A DNA stretch of 64,000 bases from Pseudomonas sp. GM18 (GTDB lineage: Bacteria; Pseudomonadota; Gammaproteobacteria; Pseudomonadales; Pseudomonadaceae), in contig NZ_AKJT01000032.1 in assembly GCF_000282195.1 (NCBI RefSeq), positions 49,125 to 113,124 of the forward strand. Direction: 5' to 3'. Below, piece by piece: positions 1-8,415 of the stretch. Position 1 is the first letter of the stretch. Each line of letters opens with the position of its first letter. A program made the translations under genes and the position numbers. Under the pieces are notes generated by a model. That model did no database searches and was not told where the DNA came from. It worked only from the letters and a program-made list of their open reading frames with translations.

Positions 1-213
1 GCCGCCGCCGCCCTTGCCGCCAACGCTGCGCTCCACCAGCGGTTTCTGCGCGAGGTTGTTCAGCTCGTCGATGGCGTCCCACGCGGCCTTGTAACTTAGG
101 CCAGCGCTTTTCGCGGCGCGGGTGATCGAGCCCTGTTCGGCGATGTGTTGCAGCAACGCGATGCGCTGCGGACGACGGACAATGTGCTGGGACAACAACG
201 TAGGTAAGGACAT
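1..213 (-). CDS. modE: Molybdate-responsive regulator ModE, N-terminal part only (cut by window start)
   Basis: The minus-strand frame from the ATG at 213 runs open to the window edge, giving 71 residues. It reads as the winged-helix DNA-binding domain of ModE, with the helix stretch SYKAAWDAIDELNNL followed by VERSVGGKGGGG. This closely parallels the E. coli ModE N-terminus (SYKSAWDAINEMNQL ... GGKGGGG). ModE family members sense molybdate through C-terminal TOBE/Mop domains and repress molybdate uptake genes. Those domains would lie outside the window, so full length and ligand binding cannot be judged. The gene runs in the same direction as comF just upstream, with 63 bases between them. 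Confidence 0.8.
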   Translation of the reverse strand, partial: MSLPTLLSQHIVRRPQRIALLQHIAEQGSITRAAKSAGLSYKAAWDAIDELNNLAQKPLVERSVGGKGGGG

Positions 214-276
214 GGCAAGGCGCTGTGGGCTGTGACGATGGGGAGGACGTTGGCGGCTTGGCGTGCGGGAGTCAAG

Positions 277-1017
277 TCAGGCCCCGTCGCCAGGTTTGGG
301 GGTACGGGCCAGGCAGTAGACGTCGACCCGCGTTGCGCCCGCCGCCATCAACAGCCAGGCCAGGGCCTGTGCGGTGGCTCCGGTAGTCAGTACATCGTCC
401 ACCAGTGCGAAGTGACGGCCCTTGATCGAAGCCTCGGGCGCGAGGGCAAAGGCGTGGCGCAGGTTCTTTTTACGTGCATCGGCATTAAGGTCTTGTTGTG
501 CACTGGTGTCCTGAGTCCTCAGCAACAGCGTCTCGTCGCAAGGAATGCCGAGGCCAGTGCTGAGCCAGCGGGCGAGCATTGCCGCCTGGTTGAAACCCCG
601 CTGGCGCAGCCGCTTGGGGGCCAGCGGTACCGGTATCAGCGCGTCGGGCCGATCCAGATCTTCATCGAAGCGATGTTGCAGGAATTGAGCAAGAAGTTCA
701 GCGAGCAGGCGGCCGAACGGCCACTTTGCGCTGTGCTTGAAGCGGGTGATCAAACTGTCGACGGGAAAGCTGTAAGTCCAGGGAGCGGCGACTCGCTCGA
801 AGGCTGGCGGTTGTTTCAGGCATTGGCCGCACGTCAGGCCCGTGGCGGGCAAGGGCAGGGCGCAGGTTTGGCATTGGTCGCCCAGCCAGGGCAACTCGGT
901 TTCGCAGGCCATGCAGATCGGTATGGTGTCGTCCGCGACCTCTGAGCAGAGCAAACAGGATTGTTTGTTTTTTAACCAGATGTAAACCGGTCCTTCGTAT
1001 CGTGGTTGACAGTGCAT
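277..1017 (-). CDS. comF: ComF family phosphoribosyltransferase-like protein
   Basis: 246 residues, starting at an ATG at 1017 that lies under the bioB promoter region. The N-terminus carries four Cys pairs (C21/C24, C35/C38, C49/C52, C63/C66), typical of the ComF zinc ribbon. The C-terminus has the type I phosphoribosyltransferase PRPP loop ([13 protein letters not shown], about residues 203-216). ComF proteins are cytoplasmic and linked to natural transformation: the Gram-positive members assist DNA uptake and the exact reaction is unsettled. The gene is divergent from bioB, as in other Pseudomonas genomes. The bioB operator lies inside its first codons, so the two transcription units share regulatory DNA. 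Family is secure; role in this organism is inferred. Confidence 0.88.
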   Translation of the reverse strand: MHCQPRYEGPVYIWLKNKQSCLLCSEVADDTIPICMACETELPWLGDQCQTCALPLPATGLTCGQCLKQPPAFERVAAPWTYSFPVDSLITRFKHSAKWPFGRLLAELLAQFLQHRFDEDLDRPDALIPVPLAPKRLRQRGFNQAAMLARWLSTGLGIPCDETLLLRTQDTSAQQDLNADARKKNLRHAFALAPEASIKGRHFALVDDVLTTGATAQALAWLLMAAGATRVDVYCLARTPKPGDGA

Positions 1018-1034
1018 GAGTCTTCCTTAAATAT
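980..1034 (+). promoter_or_regulatory. bioB promoter with BirA-type operator
   Basis: TGTAAACC (981-988), 15 bases, then GGTTGACA (1004-1011) matches the BirA biotin operator architecture (TTGTAAACC, 15-16 bases, GGTTTACAA) apart from the outer bases and one inner base. The right half-site contains a perfect sigma70 -35 box TTGACA (1006-1011). An AT-rich -10 candidate (TAAATA/AAATAT) starts 16-17 bases later, at 1028-1034. Operator over promoter is the known logic for biotin repression. The site also covers codons 2-13 of the divergent comF gene. Confidence 0.65.
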
Positions 1035-1107
1035 GCCGAACATCCGTGTCGCGTCTGTGGGTATTCCATTCCACAGCCGCTTGCCAAGCATAACCAAGGA
1101 ATCGCCC

Positions 1108-2163
1108 ATGAGCGCCAGCACCACTGCCACCCTGCGTCACGACTGGTCTTTGGCTGAAGTCAAAGCACTCTTCGTTCAGCCATTCAACGACCTGTTGTTC
1201 CAGGCGCAGACGGTGCACCGCGCGCATTTCGACGCCAATCGCGTCCAGGTTTCCACCCTGCTGTCGATCAAGACCGGCGCCTGCCCGGAAGATTGCAAAT
1301 ATTGTCCGCAGTCGGGCCACTACAACACTGGCCTGGAAAAAGAAAAACTGATGGAAGTGCAGAAGGTCCTCGAAGAGGCTGCTCGCGCCAAGGCCATCGG
1401 TTCGACCCGTTTCTGCATGGGCGCGGCGTGGAAACACCCGTCGGCCAAAGACATGCCTTACGTGCTGAAGATGGTCGAAGGCGTGAAGGCCATGGGCCTG
1501 GAAACCTGCATGACCCTCGGTCGCCTGGATCAGGAGCAGACCGAAGCGTTGGCCAAGGCCGGCCTCGACTACTACAACCACAACCTCGACACTTCGCCAG
1601 AGTTCTACGGCAGCATCATCACCACCCGCACTTACAGCGAGCGCCTGCAAACCCTGGCCTACGTGCGTGATTCGGGGATGAAGATCTGCTCCGGCGGCAT
1701 TCTCGGCATGGGCGAGTCCCTCGACGACCGAGCCAACCTGCTGATCCAGTTGGCCAACCTGCCGGAGCATCCAGAATCGGTGCCGATCAACATGCTGGTG
1801 AAAGTCGCCGGCACGCCACTGGAAAATGCCGACGACGTCGATCCGTTCGACTTCATCCGCATGCTCGCGGTCGCACGCATCCTGATGCCGAAATCCCACG
1901 TGCGCCTGTCCGCCGGCCGCGAGGCAATGAACGAGCAGATGCAGGCCCTGGCGTTCTTTGCCGGCGCCAACTCGATTTTCTACGGCGAAAAACTGCTGAC
2001 CACCGCCAACCCGCAGGCCGACAAGGACATGCAACTGTTCTCGCGTCTGGGCATCCTGCCGGAAGCCCGCGAAGAGCACGCCGACGAAGTGCATCAGGCC
2101 GCCATCGAACAGGCACTGGTGGAGCAGAAGAGCAGCGAGCAGTTCTATAACGCTGCTGTTTAA
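1108..2163 (+). CDS. bioB: Biotin synthase BioB
   Basis: 351 residues from the ATG at 1108, chosen because AAGGA sits just upstream and the product then matches the usual BioB length. The longer upstream extension is not BioB-like. BioB is a radical-SAM enzyme that inserts sulfur into dethiobiotin as the last step of biotin synthesis. The radical-SAM cluster motif CxxxCxxC is present (C59, C63, C66, within [13 protein letters not shown]). It is the first gene of the biotin operon bioB-bioF-bioH-bioC-bioD and lies behind a BirA-like operator. A REP pair separates it from bioF. Confidence 0.97.
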   Translation: MSASTTATLRHDWSLAEVKALFVQPFNDLLFQAQTVHRAHFDANRVQVSTLLSIKTGACPEDCKYCPQSGHYNTGLEKEKLMEVQKVLEEAARAKAIGSTRFCMGAAWKHPSAKDMPYVLKMVEGVKAMGLETCMTLGRLDQEQTEALAKAGLDYYNHNLDTSPEFYGSIITTRTYSERLQTLAYVRDSGMKICSGGILGMGESLDDRANLLIQLANLPEHPESVPINMLVKVAGTPLENADDVDPFDFIRMLAVARILMPKSHVRLSAGREAMNEQMQALAFFAGANSIFYGEKLLTTANPQADKDMQLFSRLGILPEAREEHADEVHQAAIEQALVEQKSSEQFYNAAV

Positions 2164-2179
2164 CCACGTTCAGGCTTTT

Positions 2180-2269
2180 CTGTAGGAGCTGCCGAAGGCT
2201 GCGATCTTTTCTGGATCGACGCTGATAAGGGCAAGATCAAAAGATCGCAGCCTTCGGCAGCTCCTACAG
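2180..2269. repeat. Inverted REP pair (bioB-bioF gap)
   Basis: A perfect inverted repeat with 31-base arms (2180-2210 and 2239-2269) and a 28-base spacer. Each arm holds the motif GTAGGAGCTGCCGAAGGCTG and GCGATCTTTT, the fluorescens-group REP type in head-to-head pairing. A near-identical pair lies at 40323-40394. Such pairs are non-coding, are thought to be mobilised by a REP-associated transposase elsewhere in the genome, and may form an mRNA stem that uncouples bioB from the rest of the operon. Confidence 0.9.
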
Positions 2270-2303
2270 ATGTTCGTGCCTCTTTCCTACTCGCGAGGCC
2301 TGC

Positions 2304-3482
2304 ATGTCTTTCGATCTCGCCGCACGCCTTGCTGCCCGTCGTGCCGAAAACCTTTATCGCCAGCGTCCGCTGCTCGAAAGCCCTCAAGGCCCGGAAGTGG
2401 TGGTCGATGGTCAGCCGTTGCTGGCGTTCTGTAACAACGATTACCTGGGCCTGGCCAATCACCCGCAAGTGATCGAAGCCTGGCGCGCCGGCGCGTCGCG
2501 TTGGGGCGTGGGCGGTGGTGCTTCGCATCTGGTGATCGGCCACAGCGGCCCGCATCACGCGCTGGAAGAAGCCCTCGCCGAATTCACCGGCCGCCCGCGC
2601 GCACTGCTGTTCACCACCGGCTACATGGCCAACCTCGGCGCGGTCACCGCATTGGTCGGGCAGGGCGATACGGTGCTGGAAGATCGTCTCAATCACGCGT
2701 CATTGCTGGATGCCGGTCTGCTGTCCGGTGCGCGTTTCAATCGCTATCTGCATAACGACGCGGCCAGTCTGGCCAAGCGCCTTGAGAAGGCTACCGGCAA
2801 TACGCTGGTGGTCACCGACGGTGTGTTCAGCATGGACGGCGACATCGCCGACCTGCCGGCGCTGGCGCGGGAAGCCAAGGCCAAAGGTGCCTGGTTGATG
2901 GTCGATGACGCTCACGGTTTTGGTCCGCTGGGTGCCAATGGCGGCGGAATCGTCGAGCATTTCGGCCTGAGTCAGGAAGATGTGCCGGTACTGGTCGGCA
3001 CTCTCGGTAAGGCGTTCGGTACGGCCGGTGCTTTTGTGGCTGGCAGTGAAGAGTTGATCGAGAGCCTGATCCAGTTCGCCCGCCCTTACATCTACACCAC
3101 CAGCCAACCGCCGGCGCTGGCCTGCGCGACGCTGAAGAGCCTGGAATTGTTGCGCAGCGAACACTGGCGACGTGAGCATCTGAATACGTTGATTCGCCAG
3201 TTCCGCCAAGGCGCCGAGCAGATTGGCCTGGAGTTGATGGACAGCTTCACGCCGATCCAGCCGATCATGATTGGCGATGCCGGGCGCGCGGTCCGGTTGT
3301 CTCAGATGCTGCGTGAGCGTGGCCTGATGGTGACCGCGATCCGTCCACCGACCGTGCCCGCCGGCAGCGCCCGCTTGCGCGTAACCCTGACCGCCGCTCA
3401 CAGCGAGGCGCAGGTACAGCTATTGTTAAATGGACTGGCCGATTGTTTTCAACAACTGGGACCGGAGCCAAGCCATGCGTGA
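2304..3482 (+). CDS. bioF: 8-amino-7-oxononanoate synthase BioF
   Basis: 392 residues. A PLP enzyme of the alpha-oxoamine synthase family that condenses pimeloyl-ACP/CoA with alanine to give 8-amino-7-oxononanoate in biotin synthesis. The PLP lysine is K236 ([12 protein letters not shown]), and the cofactor-contacting D201/H204 lie in MVDDAHGFG, the same numbering region as E. coli BioF. The start at 2304 has GCGAGG upstream. The 3' end overlaps bioH by 8 bases, indicating translational coupling. Confidence 0.97.
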   Translation: MSFDLAARLAARRAENLYRQRPLLESPQGPEVVVDGQPLLAFCNNDYLGLANHPQVIEAWRAGASRWGVGGGASHLVIGHSGPHHALEEALAEFTGRPRALLFTTGYMANLGAVTALVGQGDTVLEDRLNHASLLDAGLLSGARFNRYLHNDAASLAKRLEKATGNTLVVTDGVFSMDGDIADLPALAREAKAKGAWLMVDDAHGFGPLGANGGGIVEHFGLSQEDVPVLVGTLGKAFGTAGAFVAGSEELIESLIQFARPYIYTTSQPPALACATLKSLELLRSEHWRREHLNTLIRQFRQGAEQIGLELMDSFTPIQPIMIGDAGRAVRLSQMLRERGLMVTAIRPPTVPAGSARLRVTLTAAHSEAQVQLLLNGLADCFQQLGPEPSHA

Positions 3483-4206
3483 TCGTCTGATTCTGCTGCC
3501 GGGCTGGGGTCTCGGGATTTCGCCGCTGGAACCCTTGGCGGCTGCCTTGCAAGGCCTGGATGAGCACCTGCGCGTCGAGATCGAACCGTTGCCGGAGCTG
3601 GATTCGAGCGACCTTGAAGAATGGCTCGATGAGCTGGATTCAACGCTGCCCCAGGATGCCTGGCTCGGTGGCTGGTCATTGGGCGGCATGCTGGCGTCCG
3701 AATTGGCAGCGAGGCGTGGTGACCGTTGCTGCGGCTTGCTGACCCTGGCGAGTAACCCTTCTTTTGTTGCCCATGAGCAGTGGTCGAGCGCGATGCCCGG
3801 CGAAACCTTCGATGCGTTTCTGGCCGGTTGCAAAGCCGACCCAGGCATGACGTTGAAACGTTTCTCGCTGCTGTGCACTCAAGGTGCCGCAGACCCGCGC
3901 GGGCTATCGCGGCTGTTGCTCGCTGGCGCACCGCTTTCGTCTCCGTCGGTGCTGATGAGCGGCCTGGAGTTGCTCGCACAACTGGATACCCGGCAAGCGT
4001 TGCAAGCGTTTCGCGGCCCGCAATTGCATTTGTTTGGTGGCCTCGACGGATTGGTCCCGGCCGAAGCGGCAGGGGACTTGTTGGCGCTGCTGCCGGATGT
4101 CGAAATCGGTCTGATTGAACAGGCCAGCCACGCGTTTCTTCTGGAAGACCCCCACGGTGTGGCGGGGGCGATTCAGGCCTTTTTGCATGAGTCCGGTGAT
4201 GACTGA
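3475..4206 (+). CDS. bioH: Pimeloyl-ACP methyl ester esterase BioH
   Basis: 243 residues from the ATG at 3475, which overlaps the bioF stop by 8 bases; an earlier in-frame start would lie deep inside bioF. It is an alpha/beta hydrolase: the nucleophile elbow GWSLG puts the catalytic Ser at 68, the likely acid Asp is in GGLDGLVP and the His in [10 protein letters not shown]. BioH removes the methyl group from pimeloyl-ACP methyl ester, ending the fatty-acid-derived stage of pimelate synthesis. Its position between bioF and bioC supports this over a generic hydrolase. Confidence 0.94.
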   Translation: MRDRLILLPGWGLGISPLEPLAAALQGLDEHLRVEIEPLPELDSSDLEEWLDELDSTLPQDAWLGGWSLGGMLASELAARRGDRCCGLLTLASNPSFVAHEQWSSAMPGETFDAFLAGCKADPGMTLKRFSLLCTQGAADPRGLSRLLLAGAPLSSPSVLMSGLELLAQLDTRQALQAFRGPQLHLFGGLDGLVPAEAAGDLLALLPDVEIGLIEQASHAFLLEDPHGVAGAIQAFLHESGDD

Positions 4207-5011
4207 TTTGTCCCTTCCCAACCTGCCCGGCGGCTTACCCGATAAACGCCAGGTGGCGGCGTCCTTTTCCCGAGCGGCGGCGAGTTACGACAGCGTGGCT
4301 GAATTGCAACGCGATGTTGGCAGCGAGCTGTTACATCGGTTGCCGGAAGATTTTGTCCCGGCTCGATGGCTGGATATGGGCTGTGGAACCGGGTATTTCA
4401 GCCGTGCGCTCGGTGAGCGTTTTCCTGCCGGTGACGGGCTGGCCCTTGATATTGCAGAGGGGATGCTCAATCACGCCCGTCCCTTGGGCGGCGCCACCCA
4501 TTTCATCGCCGGTGATGCCGAACGCTTGCCGTTGCAGGATTCGACCTGCGACCTGGTCTTCTCCAGCCTGGCGGTGCAATGGTGCGCGGATTTCGCCTCG
4601 GTGCTCAACGAAGCGTATCGGGTGCTGAAACCAGGCGGTATTTTTGCGTTTGCTAGTCTGTGTGTAGGCACGCTGTACGAATTGCGCGACAGCTGGCGTC
4701 AGGTGGATGGCATGGTGCACGTCAACCGCTTCCGCGAGTTCGGTGTTTACCAGCAGCTTTGCGCGGGCAGTGGCTTGAAGGTCATCAGCCTTGAAACACA
4801 TCCACATGTATTGCATTACCCCGATGTCCGCAGCCTGACCCATGAGCTCAAGGCACTCGGGGCGCATAACCTGAACCCCGGTCGGCCGGGCGGTTTGACC
4901 GGCAGGGCGCGGATCCTCGGCTTGATCGAGGCTTACGAGCAGTTTCGTCAGGCACAGGGACTGCCGGCGACTTATCAAGTGGTTTACGCCGTTCTGGAGA
5001 AACCCTTATGA
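4199..5011 (+). CDS. bioC: Malonyl-ACP O-methyltransferase BioC
   Basis: 270 residues from the ATG at 4199, overlapping the bioH stop by 8 bases. A class I SAM methyltransferase with motif [17 protein letters not shown] (about residues 46-61). BioC methylates malonyl-ACP so that the primer can be extended by fatty acid synthesis to pimeloyl-ACP methyl ester, the BioH substrate. It also overlaps bioD by four bases (ATGA), so bioF-bioH-bioC-bioD forms one translationally coupled unit. Confidence 0.95.
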   Translation: MTDLSLPNLPGGLPDKRQVAASFSRAAASYDSVAELQRDVGSELLHRLPEDFVPARWLDMGCGTGYFSRALGERFPAGDGLALDIAEGMLNHARPLGGATHFIAGDAERLPLQDSTCDLVFSSLAVQWCADFASVLNEAYRVLKPGGIFAFASLCVGTLYELRDSWRQVDGMVHVNRFREFGVYQQLCAGSGLKVISLETHPHVLHYPDVRSLTHELKALGAHNLNPGRPGGLTGRARILGLIEAYEQFRQAQGLPATYQVVYAVLEKPL

Positions 5012-5688
5012 GCGCAGCCTATTTCATCACCGGTACTGACACCGATGTCGGCAAGACCACCGTCGCCGCAGGTTTACTGCATGCCGCGCGATTGTCAGGC
5101 TTGAGCACGGCTGCGGGTAAGCCCGTAGCCTCCGGGTGTGAGCTGACGCCCAAGGGATTACGCAATGCCGACGCACTGGCACTGCTGGCCGAATGCTCGA
5201 TACCGTTGACCTACGATCAGGTCAATCCGGTCGCGTTCGAGCCGGCGATCGCACCGCATCTGGCGGCGCGGGAGGCTGGTGTGGCGTTGACCGTGCAATC
5301 GTTGTTGACGCCGATGCGGCAGATTCTTGATCTGCAGGCGGACTTCACTTTGATCGAAGGCGCTGGCGGCTGGCGAGTGCCGTTGGCGGATCAGGACAAT
5401 CTGTCGGACCTGGCCATGGCGCTGGATCTGCCGGTGATCCTGGTGGTCGGCGTGCGCCTGGGCTGCATCAACCATGCGCTGCTGACGGCCGAGGCAATTG
5501 CTCGGGATGGTTTGCAGTTGGCAGGGTGGGTGGCCAACATCATCGATCCGAAAACCTCGCGCCTGGAAGAAAACCTCGCGACGCTGGCCGAACGCATTCC
5601 CGCGCCGTGCCTGGGGCGGGTGCCGAAACTCAAGTCGGTGACAGCCGAAGCGGTGGCGGAGCATCTACAGCTGGATCTGCTGGACTGA
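5008..5688 (+). CDS. bioD: Dethiobiotin synthetase BioD
   Basis: 226 residues. An ATP-dependent carboxylase that closes the ureido ring of dethiobiotin. The P-loop is [10 protein letters not shown] near residue 8, and the second conserved segment is [11 protein letters not shown]. It is the last gene of the biotin operon. bioA, the missing aminotransferase step, is not in this window and in Pseudomonas usually lies elsewhere. Confidence 0.96.
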   Translation: MSAAYFITGTDTDVGKTTVAAGLLHAARLSGLSTAAGKPVASGCELTPKGLRNADALALLAECSIPLTYDQVNPVAFEPAIAPHLAAREAGVALTVQSLLTPMRQILDLQADFTLIEGAGGWRVPLADQDNLSDLAMALDLPVILVVGVRLGCINHALLTAEAIARDGLQLAGWVANIIDPKTSRLEENLATLAERIPAPCLGRVPKLKSVTAEAVAEHLQLDLLD

Positions 5689-5808
5689 AGTTTCTGGCGT
5701 GGGTTTTACCTATGATAAGGCACAGTGCCATTAGTGTTTTTGTCGGGCCTTTTGGCGGCGTGTCTGGTTCAATGGCCGCTGTTGATCCTCTGTAGGACGA
5801 GTTCCCCA

Positions 5809-6105
5809 ATGGAAATCTCAGGAAACACCGCTTTTTATGCCGGTCTGAGCACTATTCAGACAGGGCAGAACCGTGTCGATCAGGCTTCAGGGCAGATCGC
5901 CAACAACACCATCGAGCGTTCGGTCACCAGTCAGTCCTCCGAGGTTCAGGTCGATCGTCTGCGCTCGGTAGACCGTAGCCAGCAATCGGATCTGGCCAGC
6001 AATGTGGTCGAGATGTCCCAAGGCAAGTTCCAGGTGGAACTCGGTGTCAAAGTCGCCAAAGCCTCGGATGAAATGCTCGGTACGCTGATCGATACCTTCG
6101 CCTGA
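5809..6105 (+). CDS. Small flagellar rod/hook-like protein, orphan
   Basis: 98 residues from the ATG at 5809 (AGGA 12 bases upstream). The N-terminus resembles flagellar basal-body rod proteins (GLSTIQTGQNRVDQASGQIA then NNTIERS, compare the rod motif ANNIAN). The C-terminus ends in ASDEMLGTLIDTFA, close to the FlgE/FlgG C-terminal signature (TADEMLGTL). The central domain of true rod/hook proteins is absent. A similar short gene occurs at this position, between bioD and acyl-CoA dehydrogenase genes, in other pseudomonads. There are no flagellar genes nearby, and the function is unknown. Confidence 0.8.
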   Translation: MEISGNTAFYAGLSTIQTGQNRVDQASGQIANNTIERSVTSQSSEVQVDRLRSVDRSQQSDLASNVVEMSQGKFQVELGVKVAKASDEMLGTLIDTFA

Positions 6106-6128
6106 TTCCTCGCTGAATCCGCTACCCC

Positions 6129-6156
6129 AACGCCGCGCTTGTTCGCGGCGTTTTTC
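6129..6156 (+). terminator. Rho-independent terminator after the rod-like gene
   Basis: Perfect 9-base stem AACGCCGCG (6129-6137) / CGCGGCGTT (6144-6152) with a CTTGTT loop, followed by a T run. Confidence 0.85.
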
Positions 6157-6307
6157 TGCGTAAGTCCTTCTGCCTCAACTAATCTCTCCTACATGGCGTG
6201 TTGCTCAATCAACGGCGCTGCGCAACTGCGCGCCCGTGATTTCCATAGATCGAAGACGAACGGCAAAAGATCGGCGCTTGACAAGATTTGGGCGTAAACG
6301 TATGTTT

Positions 6308-6321
6308 CAAACAACTGTTTG
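6308..6321. promoter_or_regulatory. PsrA-type operator upstream of the first acyl-CoA dehydrogenase
   Basis: CAAAC-AACT-GTTTG exactly fits the published PsrA box G/CAAAC(N2-4)GTTTG/C. PsrA is the TetR-type, long-chain-fatty-acid-responsive regulator of Pseudomonas. The site lies 62 bases before the start codon at 6383, within the 277-base gap that otherwise holds only a terminator. Confidence 0.7.
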
Positions 6322-6382
6322 ACCGTCACAACAAATCATCACGGTCGTTCATTCCCGGTTACATCAGCAGAGGTTTATCGCT

Positions 6383-8188
6383 ATGCCTGACTACAAGGCC
6401 CCCTTGCGTGATATTCGCTTCGTTCGTGACGAACTGCTCGGCTACGAAGCGCACTATCAGAGCCTTCCGGCTTGCCAGGACGCAACTCCGGACATGGTTG
6501 ACGCCATTCTCGAAGAAGGCGCCAAGTTTTGTGAGCAGGTGCTGGCTCCGCTGAACCGCGTGGGTGACACTGAAGGTTGCACCTGGAGCGAGTCCGGCGT
6601 TAAAACCCCGACCGGTTTCAAAGAAGCCTACAAGCAATTCGTCGAAGGCGGCTGGCCAAGCCTGGCCCACGACGTAGAGCACGGCGGCCAGGGCCTGCCG
6701 GAGTCTCTGGGCCTGGCTGTCAGCGAAATGGTGGGTGAAGCCAACTGGTCGTGGGGCATGTACCCAGGCCTGTCCCATGGCGCGATGAACACTATTTCCG
6801 AGCACGGCACGCCTGAGCAGCAAGAGGCTTACCTGACCAAACTGGTCTCCGGCGAATGGACCGGCACCATGTGCCTGACCGAACCGCACTGCGGCACCGA
6901 CCTGGGCATGCTGCGTACCAAGGCCGAGCCTCAGGCCGACGGCTCCTACAAAGTGTCCGGCACCAAGATCTTCATCTCCGCCGGCGAACACGACATGGCC
7001 GACAACATCGTCCACATCGTGCTGGCACGTCTGCCGGATGCACCGGCCGGCACCAAGGGCATCTCGCTGTTCATCGTGCCGAAATTCCTGCCGAACGCAG
7101 ACGGCTCCATCGGCGCACGCAACGCTGTGAGCTGCGGTTCCCTGGAACACAAGATGGGCATCCACGGTAACGCCACCTGCGTGATGAACTTCGACGCAGC
7201 CACCGGTTACCTGATCGGCCCGGCGAACAAAGGCCTGAACTGCATGTTCACCTTTATGAACACCGCACGTCTGGGTACCGCGCTGCAAGGTCTCGCACAC
7301 GCCGAGATCGGCTTCCAGGGTGGTTTGAAATACGCTCGCGATCGTTTGCAAATGCGCTCCCTGACTGGCCCGAAAGCACCAGACAAAGCCGCTGACCCGA
7401 TCATCGTTCACCCTGACGTACGTCGCATGCTGTTGACTATGAAGGCCTTCGCCGAAGGCAACCGTGCGATGGTTTACTTCACCGCCAAGCAAGTCGACAT
7501 CGTCAAATATGGCGTCGATGAAGAAGAGAAGAAGAAAGCCGACGCACTGCTGGCCTTCATGACGCCGATCGCCAAAGCCTTCATGACTGAAGTTGGTTTC
7601 GAATCCGCTAACCACGGCGTGCAGATCTACGGCGGCCACGGCTTCATCGCCGAGTGGGGCATGGAGCAGAACGTTCGCGACAGCCGCATTTCGATGCTGT
7701 ACGAAGGCACCACCGGCATCCAGGCACTCGACCTGCTGGGCCGTAAAGTGCTGATGACTCAAGGCGAAGCACTCAAAGGCTTCACCAAGATCGTCCACAA
7801 GTTCTGCCAGAGCAACGAAGGCAATGACGCGGTCAAAGAGTTCGTCGAGCCATTGGCTGCGCTGAACAAAGAATGGGGCGAGCTGACCATGAAGGTCGGT
7901 ATGGCGGCCATGAAAGACCGCGAAGAAGTCGGCGCGGCGTCGGTGGACTACCTGATGTACTCCGGTTACGCCTGCCTGGCCTACTTCTGGGCCGATATGG
8001 CGCGTCTGGCGGCCGAGAAACTGGCTGCCGGCACCACCGAAGAGGCGTTCTACACCGCCAAGCTGCAGACTGCGCGCTTCTACTTCCAGCGTATCCTGCC
8101 GCGTACCCGCACTCACGTTGCAACTATGCTGTCGGGTGCCAACAACCTGATGGACATGAAAGAAGAAGACTTCGCACTGGGTTACTAA
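6383..8188 (+). CDS. Acyl-CoA dehydrogenase, FadE-type (paralog 1)
   Basis: 601 residues, the long (about 600 aa) ACAD subfamily with an extra C-terminal domain. It oxidises acyl-CoA to trans-2-enoyl-CoA with FAD, passing electrons to electron-transferring flavoprotein, as the first step of beta-oxidation. Family marks include the N-terminal [11 protein letters not shown], the FAD/substrate segment [20 protein letters not shown], and the catalytic-base region [16 protein letters not shown] with Glu 441. It probably corresponds to fadE1 (PA0506) of P. aeruginosa, given the bioD/rod-like gene context. The PsrA-type box upstream suggests fatty-acid induction. It is followed by its own terminator. 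Confidence 0.93.
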   Translation: MPDYKAPLRDIRFVRDELLGYEAHYQSLPACQDATPDMVDAILEEGAKFCEQVLAPLNRVGDTEGCTWSESGVKTPTGFKEAYKQFVEGGWPSLAHDVEHGGQGLPESLGLAVSEMVGEANWSWGMYPGLSHGAMNTISEHGTPEQQEAYLTKLVSGEWTGTMCLTEPHCGTDLGMLRTKAEPQADGSYKVSGTKIFISAGEHDMADNIVHIVLARLPDAPAGTKGISLFIVPKFLPNADGSIGARNAVSCGSLEHKMGIHGNATCVMNFDAATGYLIGPANKGLNCMFTFMNTARLGTALQGLAHAEIGFQGGLKYARDRLQMRSLTGPKAPDKAADPIIVHPDVRRMLLTMKAFAEGNRAMVYFTAKQVDIVKYGVDEEEKKKADALLAFMTPIAKAFMTEVGFESANHGVQIYGGHGFIAEWGMEQNVRDSRISMLYEGTTGIQALDLLGRKVLMTQGEALKGFTKIVHKFCQSNEGNDAVKEFVEPLAALNKEWGELTMKVGMAAMKDREEVGAASVDYLMYSGYACLAYFWADMARLAAEKLAAGTTEEAFYTAKLQTARFYFQRILPRTRTHVATMLSGANNLMDMKEEDFALGY

Positions 8189-8210
8189 GCCCTTCGCAGT
8201 CTCTTCACAA

Positions 8211-8244
8211 AAGCCGCTGCTTCTTCGGAGGCAGCGGCTTTTTT
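8211..8244 (+). terminator. Rho-independent terminator of acyl-CoA dehydrogenase 1
   Basis: Perfect 10-base stem AAGCCGCTGC (8211-8220) / GCAGCGGCTT (8231-8240), loop TTCTTCGGAG, followed by TTTT. Confidence 0.92.
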
Positions 8245-8328
8245 GTGCCCGGCGCTAATGACTGTACCGGTAAATATTCCCGACCAAAACGCTAAGAAAA
8301 ACGACTTGGCTGCCGTTAAAGAGGCTGC

Positions 8329-8348
8329 AATGTGATGTGCGTCACATT
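8329..8348. promoter_or_regulatory. CRP/Vfr-type binding site upstream of the diguanylate cyclase
   Basis: TGTGA-TGTGCG-TCACA (8331-8346) is an exact match to the CRP/Vfr consensus TGTGA(N6)TCACA. The palindrome extends to AATGTGA/TCACATT. It is 68 bases upstream of the TTG start at 8416, in a non-coding gap. Confidence 0.7.
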
Positions 8349-8415
8349 ACACGTGCTTAGCTGCGCCAAATGCAGGCACAATGCCATCTTTGTTTGCCGG
8401 GTCGGAGCTTTACCC

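Noticed and set aside
6359..8116. Long minus-strand open frame (585 codons) opposite acyl-CoA dehydrogenase 1
   Set aside because: It mirrors the coding strand of a clear gene. Similar frames lie opposite paralogs 2 and 3 (9721-11262, 11757-13199). Their His/Gln/Arg-rich composition and lack of family motifs show they are GC-codon shadows.
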